In this document: piece by piece, positions 1-9,843 of the stretch | Position numbering within the stretch: position 1 is the first letter of the stretch | How the letters are laid out: every line of letters starts with the position of its first letter | NCBI RefSeq assembly: GCF_007830055.1 | Contig: NZ_VLLE01000006.1 | Span: 186,001-250,000 of the forward strand | Length of the DNA: 64,000 nucleotides | Source of the DNA: Lacibacter cauensis | Lineage (GTDB): Bacteria > Bacteroidota > Bacteroidia > Chitinophagales > Chitinophagaceae | Direction: 5' to 3' | Translations under genes and position numbers: made by a program | Notes under the pieces: model-generated | Told to the model about the DNA's origin: nothing | The model's database searches: none | What the model saw: the letters and a program-made list of their open reading frames with translations, nothing else

Positions 1-2505
1 TTTCGTGATTGTAATCCACTCAACAACACCGGCGGTGCACAGCTTGCCCCCTTACCTACCAGTGTGGTCATGGGTATTTTCAACAGGGGAAGTAACTCTG
101 CTTACTTAGACAGTGTATTGGTACAACGCACCAGTTTTACAACACTCTCACTGCAAAATCCGTTCAGCTGTATCATTAATGCACCACCTGTTTGTTACGA
201 AGTGGGTTTGTACAGTTTACAAATAGATTTACCATCGAGTGTACAAGGTTACACGGTTGCATTTCAAACCTGTTGCCGTATCAATGGTTTATCGAATGTT
301 ACCGGGCAAAGTATTGGAGCAACCTACGTAACCAATATACCCGGTACAGCACAACTCGGCAACGAAACCAATTCAAGCCCTGTATTCAATGTACAGGATA
401 CTGTGCTTATCTGCCGCAGCAAACGATTTACATTACCGTTCGGTGCAAAAGATCCTGACGCAACAGATTCTCTCAGCTATAGTTTTTGCGATGCCTACAA
501 CAGTGCAGGCATTACCAGTGCAGCAACAGTAAAACCGTTTAATCCACCTTACGGTTCGCTTACCTATGCTGCAGGTTATAGCGGTTCAACACCCTTAGGT
601 TCAGGTGTAACCATCGATCCACGCACCGGTGTTATTTCAGGCGTTGCACCGGTGGGTATTCCCAATCCGAATGGCGCTTCTTTCTTTGTCGTGAATGTAT
701 GTATTACCGAATGGCGCAGAGGCGTCATCATTTCGCAACACCGCAAAGATTTTACCGTTCGTATTTCCGATTGCGATTTTGCAGATGCTGAACTGCCTTT
801 GGAAAACCGCACCTGCGATGGCTTTACACAAACCTTTCAGAACTTAACACCCAGCAGTGAAATACGCACCTGGTATTGGGATTTTGGTGTAGGCACCTCC
901 ACTACCGATACATCAACGCAAAGTATTCCAACGTACACGTATGCCGATACCGGCAAATACAAAATCATGTTGATTGTAAACCGTGGTGAAATTTGTACCG
1001 ATACATCGTACTCCGATATTTATGTGTACCCCGGTTTCTTCCCCGACTTTAATGCATACGATGGCTGTAAGAATGTACCCATCCAGTTTACCGATCGTAC
1101 CACATCGGTCTATGGTTCACCCAACTCTTGGAAATGGGATTTTGGGAATCCGTCTGTGTTAAACGATACATCGCTGTTGCGCAATCCGCAATACACCTAC
1201 CCCAATCTCGGTACCTACCAGGTGAGGCTTATTGCAGGATCAACCAAAGGATGTTTAGATACCATTACCAAGCCTGTTGTGATTACCGATAAGCCTGCTA
1301 TTCAACTCACGAACGATACACTTATTTGTTCCATTGACACCTTGCAGTTAAATGCTGCCGGGCAAGGAACCTTTGCATGGACACCATCGTACAACATCAG
1401 CAACCAGAACATCGGCAATCCGTTGGTAAGTCCCGACAGGCCTACAAAATATTTTGTTACACTTACACTGGCGCCGGGTTGTTTCAATACCGATTCAGTT
1501 TTTGTAAATGTGGTTGATTCGGTTACATTAATTGCGCCCAACGACACCACCATCTGTCGTGGCGATTCCATTACACTGCGACCGGGTGGTGATGGCTTGC
1601 TATTTTCCTGGACACCCGTTAACCAGTTCCGGAATCCCACTGCAAAAAATCCAGTCGTAACACCATTGGGTGCAACCAATACCTATACCGTACTTGGATC
1701 GATCGGTAAGTGTACACAAACAGCCGATGTAGTGGTAACAACAGTACCTTACCCGATTGTAGATGCAGGACCGGATGATACGATTTGCTTTGATGATACT
1801 ACAACCATTTCGGCATCGGGTGTTGCCAGCAGCTGGCTATGGTCGCCTGCACGATATGTAGGTTCGCCCACCAGGGCAACCACTACAGCGTTTCCATTAA
1901 CCACAACCGATTTTGTTGTACGTGGTACCGATACACTGGGTTGTCCGAAACCGGTATTCGATACCGTTAGGGTAACAGTAATACCGCCGGTGATGGCCTT
2001 TGCAGGAAACGATACAGCAGTAGTGGTTGGTCAACCGTTACAATTAAACGGAAGCGGTGGTACAATTTATCAATGGCAGCCGCCAACGTATTTAAACAAC
2101 CCCAACATTCAAAACCCCGTTGCCATTTTTGATGGATCGGTTGAGAACTTCCGCTACATCATGCTCACAACAACACCCGAAGGTTGTTTTAATTATGATA
2201 CAGTGAATGTGCGCATTTTTAAAATTGCGCCCGACATTTTAGTACCCACCGGCTTTACACCTGATGGTAATAATCTAAACGATGTATTAACGCCGTTTAC
2301 GGTGGGCATTGCACAGTTTCATTATTTCCGTGTGTTCAACCGTTGGGGACAGGAAGTGTTTGCCACCACCAAACAAAAAGAAGGTTGGGATGGAACATTT
2401 AAAAGTGTAAAACAAGACCCCGGTGCATTTGTGTGGATGGTAAGCGGTACCGATTATTTAGGAAGAAGAATAACCAAGAAAGGAACAGTGATATTGATAC
2501 GATGA
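1..2505 (+). CDS. PKD-repeat secreted protein with T9SS type B (gliding-motility) C-terminal domain, 5' truncated
   Basis: The frame is open from base 1, so the protein starts before the window; 834 residues are visible. Two PKD-type motifs (WYWDFG near residue 291 and WKWDFG near residue 377) sit in Ig-like PKD folds, followed by several Ig-like repeats rich in 'NPVVTP'-type segments. The last ~90 residues (from about nt 2227) have the pattern PTGFTPDGNNLND ... FNRWGQEVF ... GWDGTF ... GAFVW, which is the CHU_C/gliding-motility C-terminal domain used as a type B signal for the type IX secretion system. The product is therefore expected to be exported and attached to the surface or released; adhesion is a guess. 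A strong terminator follows at 2528-2553. Confidence 0.9.
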   Translation, partial: FRDCNPLNNTGGAQLAPLPTSVVMGIFNRGSNSAYLDSVLVQRTSFTTLSLQNPFSCIINAPPVCYEVGLYSLQIDLPSSVQGYTVAFQTCCRINGLSNVTGQSIGATYVTNIPGTAQLGNETNSSPVFNVQDTVLICRSKRFTLPFGAKDPDATDSLSYSFCDAYNSAGITSAATVKPFNPPYGSLTYAAGYSGSTPLGSGVTIDPRTGVISGVAPVGIPNPNGASFFVVNVCITEWRRGVIISQHRKDFTVRISDCDFADAELPLENRTCDGFTQTFQNLTPSSEIRTWYWDFGVGTSTTDTSTQSIPTYTYADTGKYKIMLIVNRGEICTDTSYSDIYVYPGFFPDFNAYDGCKNVPIQFTDRTTSVYGSPNSWKWDFGNPSVLNDTSLLRNPQYTYPNLGTYQVRLIAGSTKGCLDTITKPVVITDKPAIQLTNDTLICSIDTLQLNAAGQGTFAWTPSYNISNQNIGNPLVSPDRPTKYFVTLTLAPGCFNTDSVFVNVVDSVTLIAPNDTTICRGDSITLRPGGDGLLFSWTPVNQFRNPTAKNPVVTPLGATNTYTVLGSIGKCTQTADVVVTTVPYPIVDAGPDDTICFDDTTTISASGVASSWLWSPARYVGSPTRATTTAFPLTTTDFVVRGTDTLGCPKPVFDTVRVTVIPPVMAFAGNDTAVVVGQPLQLNGSGGTIYQWQPPTYLNNPNIQNPVAIFDGSVENFRYIMLTTTPEGCFNYDTVNVRIFKIAPDILVPTGFTPDGNNLNDVLTPFTVGIAQFHYFRVFNRWGQEVFATTKQKEGWDGTFKSVKQDPGAFVWMVSGTDYLGRRITKKGTVILIR

Positions 2506-2527
2506 GGTTAAGATGAAAGTATACATG

Positions 2528-2553
2528 AAGGCGGCAGTGATGCCGCCTTTTTT
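2528..2553 (+). terminator. Rho-independent terminator of the PKD gene
   Basis: A perfect stem AAGGCGGCA / TGCCGCCTT with a GTGA loop is followed directly by a run of T. It lies 23 nt after the stop codon. Confidence 0.9.
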
Positions 2554-2716
2554 GTTTGCGTTGACGATTTGGTTTTATGCGGAGTGGGGTATAATTTAGA
2601 GCTACGAGCAATGCAAGACGACCACCTAGTAGCAATATTTTTCAGTAAAATTAGATTAGAAAATTCGTTAGGATCAGGCAATCATTTCAGCAATCAAGTA
2701 TGATAAAGATAAATTT

Positions 2717-3148
2717 ATGAGTACGAATCAGGCTATTCAATATGACAAGCAAATTGATAGAGAAATTGAAAAAGCTGTTTCAAAATTCTCTCAGCATCTT
2801 ATGTCCAATGCTAAGTGGGTTCGGCTAATTGACAGTCTTGTCAATAATATTGACAAAGTGAAAAAAGTTGAATTTAAGAAAGTTCAAAACGAAGTAGTTG
2901 GGGAGCTGTACTTAAATGAGGGTCTCACTTTTGGATTCGACTATTGGGAAAATGGTTTTGAAGGATGCAACTCTATTGGCGGATGGTTGATATATAAAGA
3001 AATAGAATATCTAATTTTTCCAAGAATCGTTAACACAGACAATAACATTTTGCAAGACTTAGACCAGATTGTGGAGTTAATGAACAGTATTGGACAGTTT
3101 TCAATTAACTTAAATGAAGACAGACTAAAATTAAACTGCTATCTATAA
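2717..3148 (+). CDS. Hypothetical protein, 143 aa, acidic, possibly DUF6678-like
   Basis: No confident family assignment. The centre carries KWVRLIDSL and FDYWENGFEGC followed by a stretch of aromatic and aliphatic residues, vaguely like small immunity/DUF6678-type cytosolic proteins, but this is only a resemblance. There is no signal peptide or membrane segment. Codon use is more AT-rich than in the flanking genes, and the gene sits with the next small gene in a ~1.3 kb island between two well-behaved genes, which suggests accessory or transferred DNA. Confidence 0.6.
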   Translation: MSTNQAIQYDKQIDREIEKAVSKFSQHLMSNAKWVRLIDSLVNNIDKVKKVEFKKVQNEVVGELYLNEGLTFGFDYWENGFEGCNSIGGWLIYKEIEYLIFPRIVNTDNNILQDLDQIVELMNSIGQFSINLNEDRLKLNCYL

Positions 3149-3202
3149 CAAAAAACTGCTGTAAACAAAAGTTTTTCCGCAAGTGTTTATGTAAGTCAAA
3201 TA

Positions 3203-3223
3203 GCGCAAGCGTCTCGCTTGCGC
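3203..3223. repeat. REP-like palindrome, copy 1
   Basis: Perfect 9-bp inverted repeat GCGCAAGCG-TCT-CGCTTGCGC. A related copy lies at 3650-3673, so the small gene 3320-3616 sits between two copies. Confidence 0.75.
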
Positions 3224-3319
3224 CTGATAACAACGAAATGATTTCGACAAAATGCACAAGTGGAACGATGGTGCTACATGAAGATCTTTCAAAAAGACTT
3301 ACGCTAAAAATAGAACACA

Positions 3320-3616
3320 ATGGAAATACCAAAAGTTAAACTGATACCTCATCCTGAGACTGATGAAGCCAAAGAAATAGTAGGATATAAATGGAACCAA
3401 ATAGCAGGAACAAGGTATCACTTGGGAGGAAAACCTGAGGGGCTTAATGAAGCAGACTATCCAGTCTGTGAAAGTTGCAGTAATAAAATGACATTTTACG
3501 CACAAATAGATTCAATTGGTGACAAATTCGATCTTGCAGACTGTATGGTAATTCACAATTTTGTTTGCTTTGATTGCTTTACAGTGAAGGCTCAACTGAC
3601 ACAGATAAATTCATGA
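3320..3616 (+). CDS. Small zinc-ribbon protein resembling the YwqG/DUF1963 C-terminal part
   Basis: 98 residues. The sequence has LGGKPEGLN, then YPVCESCSNKMTFYAQIDS and finally FVCFDCFTVKAQL. This order (GGxP, CxxC followed by a 'MTF-Q' strand, and a second CxxC followed by a 'KA-LQ' end) is what I know from DUF1963/YwqG-type proteins; here only that portion is present. The two CxxC pairs could bind one zinc. No signal peptide. Function unknown; could be a free-standing domain or a cut-down YwqG protein. Confidence 0.6.
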   Translation: MEIPKVKLIPHPETDEAKEIVGYKWNQIAGTRYHLGGKPEGLNEADYPVCESCSNKMTFYAQIDSIGDKFDLADCMVIHNFVCFDCFTVKAQLTQINS

Positions 3617-3649
3617 AATCTATTGTCATCCAAAGCTAAATCCCCAAAT

Positions 3650-3673
3650 GGCGCAAGCATTCTCGCTTGTGCC
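3650..3673. repeat. REP-like palindrome, copy 2
   Basis: GGCGCAAGC-N6-GCTTGTGCC, a near relative of the palindrome at 3203-3223. A more degraded version may be present near 5884-5903. Confidence 0.7.
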
Positions 3674-3845
3674 AAATTAAAATTCTCCCTCAGCAAAATA
3701 TCCAACGCCAATCCTTTTATTCTGATTAATTCAGTACCGGTACAAATAAGTTCATACAAAAAGGATATGATTTCCGTTAACCGAATCTTCGTATTTTCAG
3801 ATGCACATTAAGAAACGATTGTCTTACCAAAAAAAGCAACAACCA

Positions 3846-5177
3846 ATGACTGCCAAGAAAAACGAAATCCCAACCAACAACAGCCGCAGAGATTTCATTA
3901 AACAATCCGCCACTGCATTGGCCGGGCTTATTATTGTACCCCGTTATGTGTTAGGTGGCACCCGTCCTGATGGTTCGAAATACATTGCTCCCAGCGATAT
4001 GATCTCTCTTGGATTTATTGGTTGTGGCAAGCAGGGACGCATCCTCAGCAATTACTTCTTAGCAACAAACGAAATCAGGATACTGGCAGTAAGTGAAGTG
4101 TATAACGACAAAACGGAACTGATGCTTCGTACCATCAAAAGCAACCAGGAAAAATACAAGCAGGCCGGTAACGGGCAGGACATTTCGGTGTACACGGATT
4201 TCAGAGAATTGCTTTCCCGAAAAGATATTGATGCGGTTGTTATTGCCACACCCGATCACTGGCATGCAGCAATGGCCGTACGTGCTGCTGAAGCGGGTAA
4301 AGATATCTATTGTGAAAAACCATTATCGCTTACGGTAAAAGAAGGAAGAGCCATGGTGAATGCCACACGCAAACACAAGCGTATTTTTCAAACAGGAAGC
4401 ATGCAGCGTTCGTGGCCCGAATTCAGACAGGCAGTTGAACTGATCCGCAATGGTTACATCGGTGAAATAAAAAGTATTAAAGTAAATATTGGTGCACCGC
4501 CCATTGCTTATAATTTACCGGAAGAAGCTACACCTGCCGGTTTAGACTGGAAGAAATGGCTTGGGCCGAATGAATTCAAACCGTTTAATGCCGAACTGGC
4601 ACCACCTGTTACAAAAGATGTTTATCCCAACTGGAGACTGTACAAAGAATTTGGTGGCGGTATGGTCACCGATTTTGGTGCACACATGTTTGATATAGCA
4701 CAATGGGCATTGAATATGGACAAGAGCGGACCAGTGGAAATATTTGCTCCCGATGCTGATCATCCCGTTCTTACGTTCAAGTATAAAAACGGAGTTGTAA
4801 TGACGCATGAAAAATGGGAATGGAACAATGCATTGTTATTTACCGGCACCGAAGGTGAAGTGCGGATTGGTCGTGGTAAACTGGAGACCACACCTGCATC
4901 CTTAAAAAATCAAATCATCGGTGATGTGCAAAAGCATGTATACAAAAGTGAAAATCATTACAAAGATTTTTTGAATGCAATGCGTACACGTGTAAAACCA
5001 ATCTGTGATGTTGAAACCGGGCATCGTACCGCATCGGTTTGCAATATTGCGAACATTGCCTACCAACTGAAACGTCCGTTAAAATGGAATCCGAAAAAAG
5101 AAAAATTCAAAAACGATGCAGAAGCAAATGCATTGCTGGGCAGACCCATGCTGAATGAATGGGGAATAAAAATTTAA
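3846..5177 (+). CDS. Gfo/Idh/MocA-family oxidoreductase, exported (Tat-like signal)
   Basis: 443 residues from the ATG at 3846; an in-frame ATG at 3801 would put 15 poorly conserved residues before the signal. The N-terminus contains SRRDFIKQSATALAGLIIV, a twin-arginine-type signal as seen in many Bacteroidota Gfo/Idh/MocA proteins. A Rossmann motif (LGFIGCGKQGR) and the family motif CEKPLSL (Lys of the EKP triad) are present, followed by a C-terminal alpha/beta domain with GGGMVTDFGAHMFDIAQWAL. It should be an NAD(P)-dependent sugar or inositol-type dehydrogenase acting in the periplasm; substrate not predictable. Confidence 0.9.
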   Translation: MTAKKNEIPTNNSRRDFIKQSATALAGLIIVPRYVLGGTRPDGSKYIAPSDMISLGFIGCGKQGRILSNYFLATNEIRILAVSEVYNDKTELMLRTIKSNQEKYKQAGNGQDISVYTDFRELLSRKDIDAVVIATPDHWHAAMAVRAAEAGKDIYCEKPLSLTVKEGRAMVNATRKHKRIFQTGSMQRSWPEFRQAVELIRNGYIGEIKSIKVNIGAPPIAYNLPEEATPAGLDWKKWLGPNEFKPFNAELAPPVTKDVYPNWRLYKEFGGGMVTDFGAHMFDIAQWALNMDKSGPVEIFAPDADHPVLTFKYKNGVVMTHEKWEWNNALLFTGTEGEVRIGRGKLETTPASLKNQIIGDVQKHVYKSENHYKDFLNAMRTRVKPICDVETGHRTASVCNIANIAYQLKRPLKWNPKKEKFKNDAEANALLGRPMLNEWGIKI

Positions 5178-5204
5178 GTACACTACAGCTGAATCATTAG
5201 TAAT

Positions 5205-5235
5205 AAAAGGCACATTCGAGATGCTTGTGCCTTTT
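5205..5235 (+). terminator. Hairpin after the first Gfo/Idh/MocA gene
   Basis: AAAAGGCACA ... TGTGCCTTTT, 10-bp stem with an 11-nt loop, 27 nt after the stop. The T-run is inside the stem, so strength is uncertain. Confidence 0.65.
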
Positions 5236-5327
5236 AACAAATGAATGATTTCGGTTTATTGAACAAGTGCAACGCCTGCGTAACAAGAACAAAAGAATAA
5301 TCAGCTATAATTGTTTATTTTCCATTC

Positions 5328-5861
5328 ATGTTGAACCTTTCTGATCTTGCAGATAATCCTTCAAATGATCGTAAATTAACTGATGGAAACTGGCAATACG
5401 CAGTTGCTTGTGACCTTCATACAGATAGTACATTCTGGAACCGGGCATCATTCATCAGCTTATCGAAAGACTATGCAGCAGATGCATCTGCGGCCCTGCT
5501 CTATTTACTACAGAAAGAATCGAAAGTACTTTCGCTGTGGGAAAAACAATGGGGCGACGGCATACCAACAGCAGCCGCCTTTGTTTCAGCTTTACTGGCG
5601 TGGGGACGGTTTACAAACACAAATGGACAAAACCTTATTATTGAAAAATTCTGGAAAAGTTATATCGGAACAATAACAGCCATCACATCAGAACCCTCAT
5701 TTGAATACACGGAAAAAGGTGAGAAAAAAGTGTATGCAGAAAAAATAATCAAAGAAGATATACTGCAAGTACTATGTTTTGATGACTCATGGAATGAGCA
5801 GAACTTCCTGATTGAAACAAACACAGAATGGATCCTGTTTAATTGGGTAACGATGGCCTGA
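5328..5861 (+). CDS. Hypothetical cytosolic protein, 177 aa
   Basis: I do not recognise a family. The protein is alpha/beta with many Trp and no signal peptide or transmembrane segment. It lies in a co-directional row of metabolic genes (3.8-10.3 kb), 150 nt after an oxidoreductase and 168 nt before a glycerate kinase, so may be co-inherited rather than co-transcribed. Confidence 0.65.
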   Translation: MLNLSDLADNPSNDRKLTDGNWQYAVACDLHTDSTFWNRASFISLSKDYAADASAALLYLLQKESKVLSLWEKQWGDGIPTAAAFVSALLAWGRFTNTNGQNLIIEKFWKSYIGTITAITSEPSFEYTEKGEKKVYAEKIIKEDILQVLCFDDSWNEQNFLIETNTEWILFNWVTMA

Positions 5862-6029
5862 TTTTTATTATAACTCTTAGCAGCGTAAGTGTGCCGCTTG
5901 CAACCGAGTTTTTACCCCAAACAAATTCTTGCAATAAAAAACAAACAACAACGTACCACTAACTCAAAGCAGGCACGATATATGTTTTTGTTTCAGCAGA
6001 ATTCTTTACGTTTATTCTGAGATAACAAT

Positions 6030-7331
6030 ATGCAATATCGAAATCATGCAAAAGAAATATATGCAGCAGCAGTTGCAGCAGTACAACCATCGGCGTTACT
6101 ACCGCAGTACCTGCAACTGAACGGCAATGTACTGAAGGCAGGTAACAACAGCATTGCATTGGCAGAAAACAATCTCTATGTAATTGGTGCTGGCAAAGCA
6201 GCTGCAGCAATGGCACAAACAACAGAACAATTGCTTGGCCATTTTATACAAAGTGGTTTCATCAGCACCAAATACAAACATGCGGCACCGCTGCAAATCA
6301 TTCAGTGCACCGAAGCTGCACATCCGGTGCCGGATGAAAACAGTATAAAAGCAATGCAGCAAACCATTGCCTTGTTGCAACAAACAAAACCCGGCGATCA
6401 TATTCTTTGTTTACTCAGCGGTGGTGCTTCTGCATTGTGGGCCGATACACCTGCAGGTATTGCATTAGCAGAACTGCAGCAAACCTTTCAACTCTTGCTC
6501 AACAGCGGTGCCGATATTGCCGAAATGAATTGTGTACGCAAACATGTATCGAATAGCAAAGGTGGACAGTTATTACGTTATGCCCCGCATGCACACTGGC
6601 ATACGTTCATCATCTCCGATGTGCCCGGCAATAATCTTGAAACCATTGCAAGCGGACCAACCACTACGGATCCAACAAGTTTTACTGATGCATGGAACAT
6701 CATTCAACACTATCAATTAGAAAAAATAATTCCGGCATCTGTTGCACAACATTTGCAAAAAGGTATTGATGGAAGTATTGCTGAAACCATCAAACACGGC
6801 GATGCATTATTGCAACAGGCACAACACTATATCATCGGCAGCAACGAAACAGCATTACAGGCAGCTGCACACAAGGCAACCGCACTCGGCTATACCGTCT
6901 TTACATTTCCTGCATCTCTGCAGGGCGAAGCAGCAGATACTGCTGCAAGCATTGTACAACAGGCAACGGCATATAATGGCATAAGACCGGCCTGTTTTAT
7001 TTATGGTGGTGAAACAACTGTAACGGTTACAGGTAAAGGCAAAGGCGGACGTAATCAACAACTGGCACTTTGTGCAACACAACACATCCAGGCAAATAAC
7101 CCGATTACACTATTGGCTGCGGGTACCGATGGCACCGATGGACCAACAGATGCAGCCGGCGCATTTGCAGACAATGTTGTTGTACAACAAGCTTTGCAGC
7201 AGCAATTACATCCTGCACACTTCGTTGAACAAAACGATGCCTATACATTTTTTCAACAGACTGATGGTTTATTCATAACAGGTGCAACACAAACAAATGT
7301 GATGGATCTTGTAATTGTGTTACTTCCTTAA
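6030..7331 (+). CDS. Glycerate 2-kinase (GckA/TtuD, MOFRL family)
   Basis: 433 residues, the usual length. The N-terminal DUF4147 domain has YVIGAGKAAAAMA and LSGGASALWADTP; the C-terminal MOFRL domain has GGETTVTVTGKGKGGRNQQLAL and AAGTDGTDGPTDAAGAFAD. These are hallmarks of the ATP-dependent kinase that makes 2-phosphoglycerate from D-glycerate in hydroxypyruvate/glyoxylate and some sugar-acid pathways. Cytosolic. Next to two Gfo/Idh/MocA dehydrogenases and an SDR, which would fit a sugar-acid catabolic set, but no complete pathway is visible. Confidence 0.9.
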   Translation: MQYRNHAKEIYAAAVAAVQPSALLPQYLQLNGNVLKAGNNSIALAENNLYVIGAGKAAAAMAQTTEQLLGHFIQSGFISTKYKHAAPLQIIQCTEAAHPVPDENSIKAMQQTIALLQQTKPGDHILCLLSGGASALWADTPAGIALAELQQTFQLLLNSGADIAEMNCVRKHVSNSKGGQLLRYAPHAHWHTFIISDVPGNNLETIASGPTTTDPTSFTDAWNIIQHYQLEKIIPASVAQHLQKGIDGSIAETIKHGDALLQQAQHYIIGSNETALQAAAHKATALGYTVFTFPASLQGEAADTAASIVQQATAYNGIRPACFIYGGETTVTVTGKGKGGRNQQLALCATQHIQANNPITLLAAGTDGTDGPTDAAGAFADNVVVQQALQQQLHPAHFVEQNDAYTFFQQTDGLFITGATQTNVMDLVIVLLP

Positions 7332-7463
7332 CAATTCCTTTCCTAATTTTAAACTGCAAAACATTGCTGCAAAGAATGAACCGACTGCAAGCAACTGTTT
7401 ATTACAGAAAAACATCAAACAACTGCCTGTAAGAATAATTATTTGCGTTAAAGAAGAATAACT

Positions 7464-8840
7464 ATGTCGTTACGCCAGTTTATTGCATCCCGAAAAATAT
7501 TACGTCCGGTAGAAATACTCACCAACATGGCTACCGATGGCTGGAAAGAAGTTGCAGCCTTGTTAGGTTTGGAAGATGATGTATTTCACAACCCGCTGCA
7601 TAAAGAAATTGAAACACCTGTAACTGCGGTGTTGATTGGTGCAGGGCACCGTGGCACCATCTATGCAGATTATGCAACCGAAAACCCCAACGAATTGCAG
7701 ATTGTTGCAGTAGCCGATAACAATTCGGAACGGAGAAGACGCTCAGCTCGTAAACATAAAATTGCAGCCGAACATTGTTATCAAGATTGGAAGGAAGTTT
7801 TCACCAAAGAAAAACTGGCTGATGCAGTGATCATTGCAACACCCGATCAGTTGCACTCTGCTCCATGCCTTGCTGCGTTGGATGCCGGATATGATGTATT
7901 GTTGGAAAAACCCATTGCACCCACAGAAGAAGAGTGCAGATTGATTTTGAAAAAAGCACAGGAGACAGGCCGCATTGTGGGTGTTTGTCATGTACTGCGT
8001 TACTCGCCTTATTTTCGTGAGTTGAAAAGTGTAATTGATGCGGGATTGATTGGCGAAATCATCAGCATCCAACACATGGAGCCCATTGAACATGTACACA
8101 TGAGCCATTCGTATGTGCGTGGTAAATGGCGCAACAGTAAAATGGCAGCACCTATCATTCTTGCAAAATCATCGCACGACACCGATATTATCCGCTGGCT
8201 GGTAAACAGTCCGGTGCACGATGTGCATTGTTTCGGTAATCTGCGCTGGTTTAGAAATGCCAACGCACCCGAAGGAAGTACCGAACGTTGTACCGATGGT
8301 TGTGCTGTTGAAAGCACTTGTCCTTATTCTGCATTGCAGATCTATTACCGTGATCGTAAACGCACCTATGTATTCGATTTGCCCGAAGAGGAAGATGAAC
8401 AGGCAGCCTACATTCTCGAGCAATTGAAAGTAACCGACTACGGACGTTGTGTGTATCGCATGGATAACGATCAGCCCGATCATTTAACAGTAAACATGTT
8501 GTTTGAAAACGGAACAACTGCTGCGTTTTCCATGGAAGCACATGTATCGTACGAAGGTCGTAAAACACGAATCATGGGATCGAAAGGTGATATTATCGGC
8601 GATATGGAAAGTTTTGTACTCACCGATTTTAAAACACGCAAACAAACAGCATGGAGTTTAAAAACCGATGCACATGGTGGGGGCGATCATCGACTGGTGA
8701 AAGATTGGGTACAGGCCGTTTATCAGCAAAACAAAGATCTGCTCAGCTCATCGATCGAAGTGTCGGTTGAAAGTCACCTCATGGCCTTCGGCGCCGAACG
8801 CAGCCGGCAAAACCGCACCATCGAAGACATCCGCTTATAA
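7464..8840 (+). CDS. Gfo/Idh/MocA-family oxidoreductase with N-terminal extension and Cys cluster
   Basis: 458 residues. A Rossmann motif (AVLIGAGHRG) begins only at about residue 54, after a ~50-residue extension that looks like real coding sequence. LLEKPIAPTEEE carries the EKP lysine. Around residues 273-290 there is a cysteine group, RCTDGCAVESTCPYSA, in a loop of the C-terminal domain that could bind zinc or form disulfides. No signal peptide, so it should be cytosolic, unlike the paralogue at 3846-5177. Stop codon is 51 nt before the SDR gene; the pair is probably one transcript. Confidence 0.88.
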   Translation: MSLRQFIASRKILRPVEILTNMATDGWKEVAALLGLEDDVFHNPLHKEIETPVTAVLIGAGHRGTIYADYATENPNELQIVAVADNNSERRRRSARKHKIAAEHCYQDWKEVFTKEKLADAVIIATPDQLHSAPCLAALDAGYDVLLEKPIAPTEEECRLILKKAQETGRIVGVCHVLRYSPYFRELKSVIDAGLIGEIISIQHMEPIEHVHMSHSYVRGKWRNSKMAAPIILAKSSHDTDIIRWLVNSPVHDVHCFGNLRWFRNANAPEGSTERCTDGCAVESTCPYSALQIYYRDRKRTYVFDLPEEEDEQAAYILEQLKVTDYGRCVYRMDNDQPDHLTVNMLFENGTTAAFSMEAHVSYEGRKTRIMGSKGDIIGDMESFVLTDFKTRKQTAWSLKTDAHGGGDHRLVKDWVQAVYQQNKDLLSSSIEVSVESHLMAFGAERSRQNRTIEDIRL

Positions 8841-8891
8841 AAACATTCCACAGTCGCTTCGCCCAAAACAGTTTCTCTGTACATTCACAGC

Positions 8892-9650
8892 ATGAGTAAG
8901 CTTGTTTTTATTACCGGTGCTACATCGGGTTTTGGCAAAGCTGCAGCCGAAGTATTTGCAGCCAACAATTGGAATGTGATCATAACCGGTCGTCGTGCAG
9001 ATCGTTTACAGTCCATTAAAACAGAACTGGAAACAACATATGGCATCAGCGTTTATACGTTGGCGTTTGATGTACAGCAGAAAGAAGCTGTCTTCGCCAC
9101 AGTTCAATCGCTGCCCGAAAACTGGCAGACCATTGATGTACTGGTGAACAATGCCGGGCTTGCACTCGGTCGTGATAATTTTGATGAAGCAGTTATGAGT
9201 GACTGGGAAACCATGATCGATACCAATATTAAAGGGCTGCTGTATGTAAGCCGAGCTGTATTACCCTACATGACCAAACGCAAACAGGGCCATATCATTA
9301 ACCTTGGCTCTACTGCAGGCAAAGAGGCGTACGAAAAAGGCAATGTGTACTGCGGAAGTAAAGCAGCGGTAGACAGCATCAGCAAAGGCATGCGTATTGA
9401 TCTGTTACCCCACCATATCAAAGTAACGGCTATCCACCCCGGAGCGGCAGAAACCGAGTTTTCAATGATCCGTTTTAAGGGCGATGAAAGCAAAGCTGCG
9501 GCTGTTTATGCAGGGTATATGCCCCTTTCGGCCAAGGATGTGGCTGATGTAATTTACTACTGTGCCAGCCTGCCCGCCCATGTGTGCATCAACGATCTGG
9601 TGCTTACCTGTACGGCCCAGGCCAACTCTTTTTATACCTACAAAGGCTGA
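8892..9650 (+). CDS. SDR-family NAD(P)-dependent oxidoreductase (YdfG-like)
   Basis: 252 residues, classical SDR size. TGATSGFGKA is the cofactor-binding TGxxxGxG motif, NNAGLALG the structural NNAG, LGSTAG supplies the catalytic Ser and YCGSKAAVD the catalytic Tyr and Lys. The LALG after NNAG resembles the YdfG/serine 3-dehydrogenase (3-hydroxy acid dehydrogenase) group. Probably co-transcribed with the preceding Gfo/Idh/MocA gene. Confidence 0.9.
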   Translation: MSKLVFITGATSGFGKAAAEVFAANNWNVIITGRRADRLQSIKTELETTYGISVYTLAFDVQQKEAVFATVQSLPENWQTIDVLVNNAGLALGRDNFDEAVMSDWETMIDTNIKGLLYVSRAVLPYMTKRKQGHIINLGSTAGKEAYEKGNVYCGSKAAVDSISKGMRIDLLPHHIKVTAIHPGAAETEFSMIRFKGDESKAAAVYAGYMPLSAKDVADVIYYCASLPAHVCINDLVLTCTAQANSFYTYKG

Positions 9651-9843
9651 TTTAAAACTTTGAGGCATAATTCTTGGTATATTCAGCAGGTAAAAGTCAT
9701 AAATCACCATAAGGGATAATACGTAGTAATAAAACATAGTGCTTAAAACATTCCAATATCATCTTATTCGACGTATCTTGTACAGGAAATCGTACCCAAT
9801 CCTGCTGAAAAACAGCGACAAGAATTTAAAGATCCGTACAAGT

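Noticed and set aside
2399-2635. Minus-strand open frame across the end of the PKD gene
   Set aside because: Shadow of the coding frame and the terminator.
9258-9280. ACCCTACATGACC in the SDR gene as a sulfur operator
   Set aside because: Only one half-site matches, and it is inside coding sequence.
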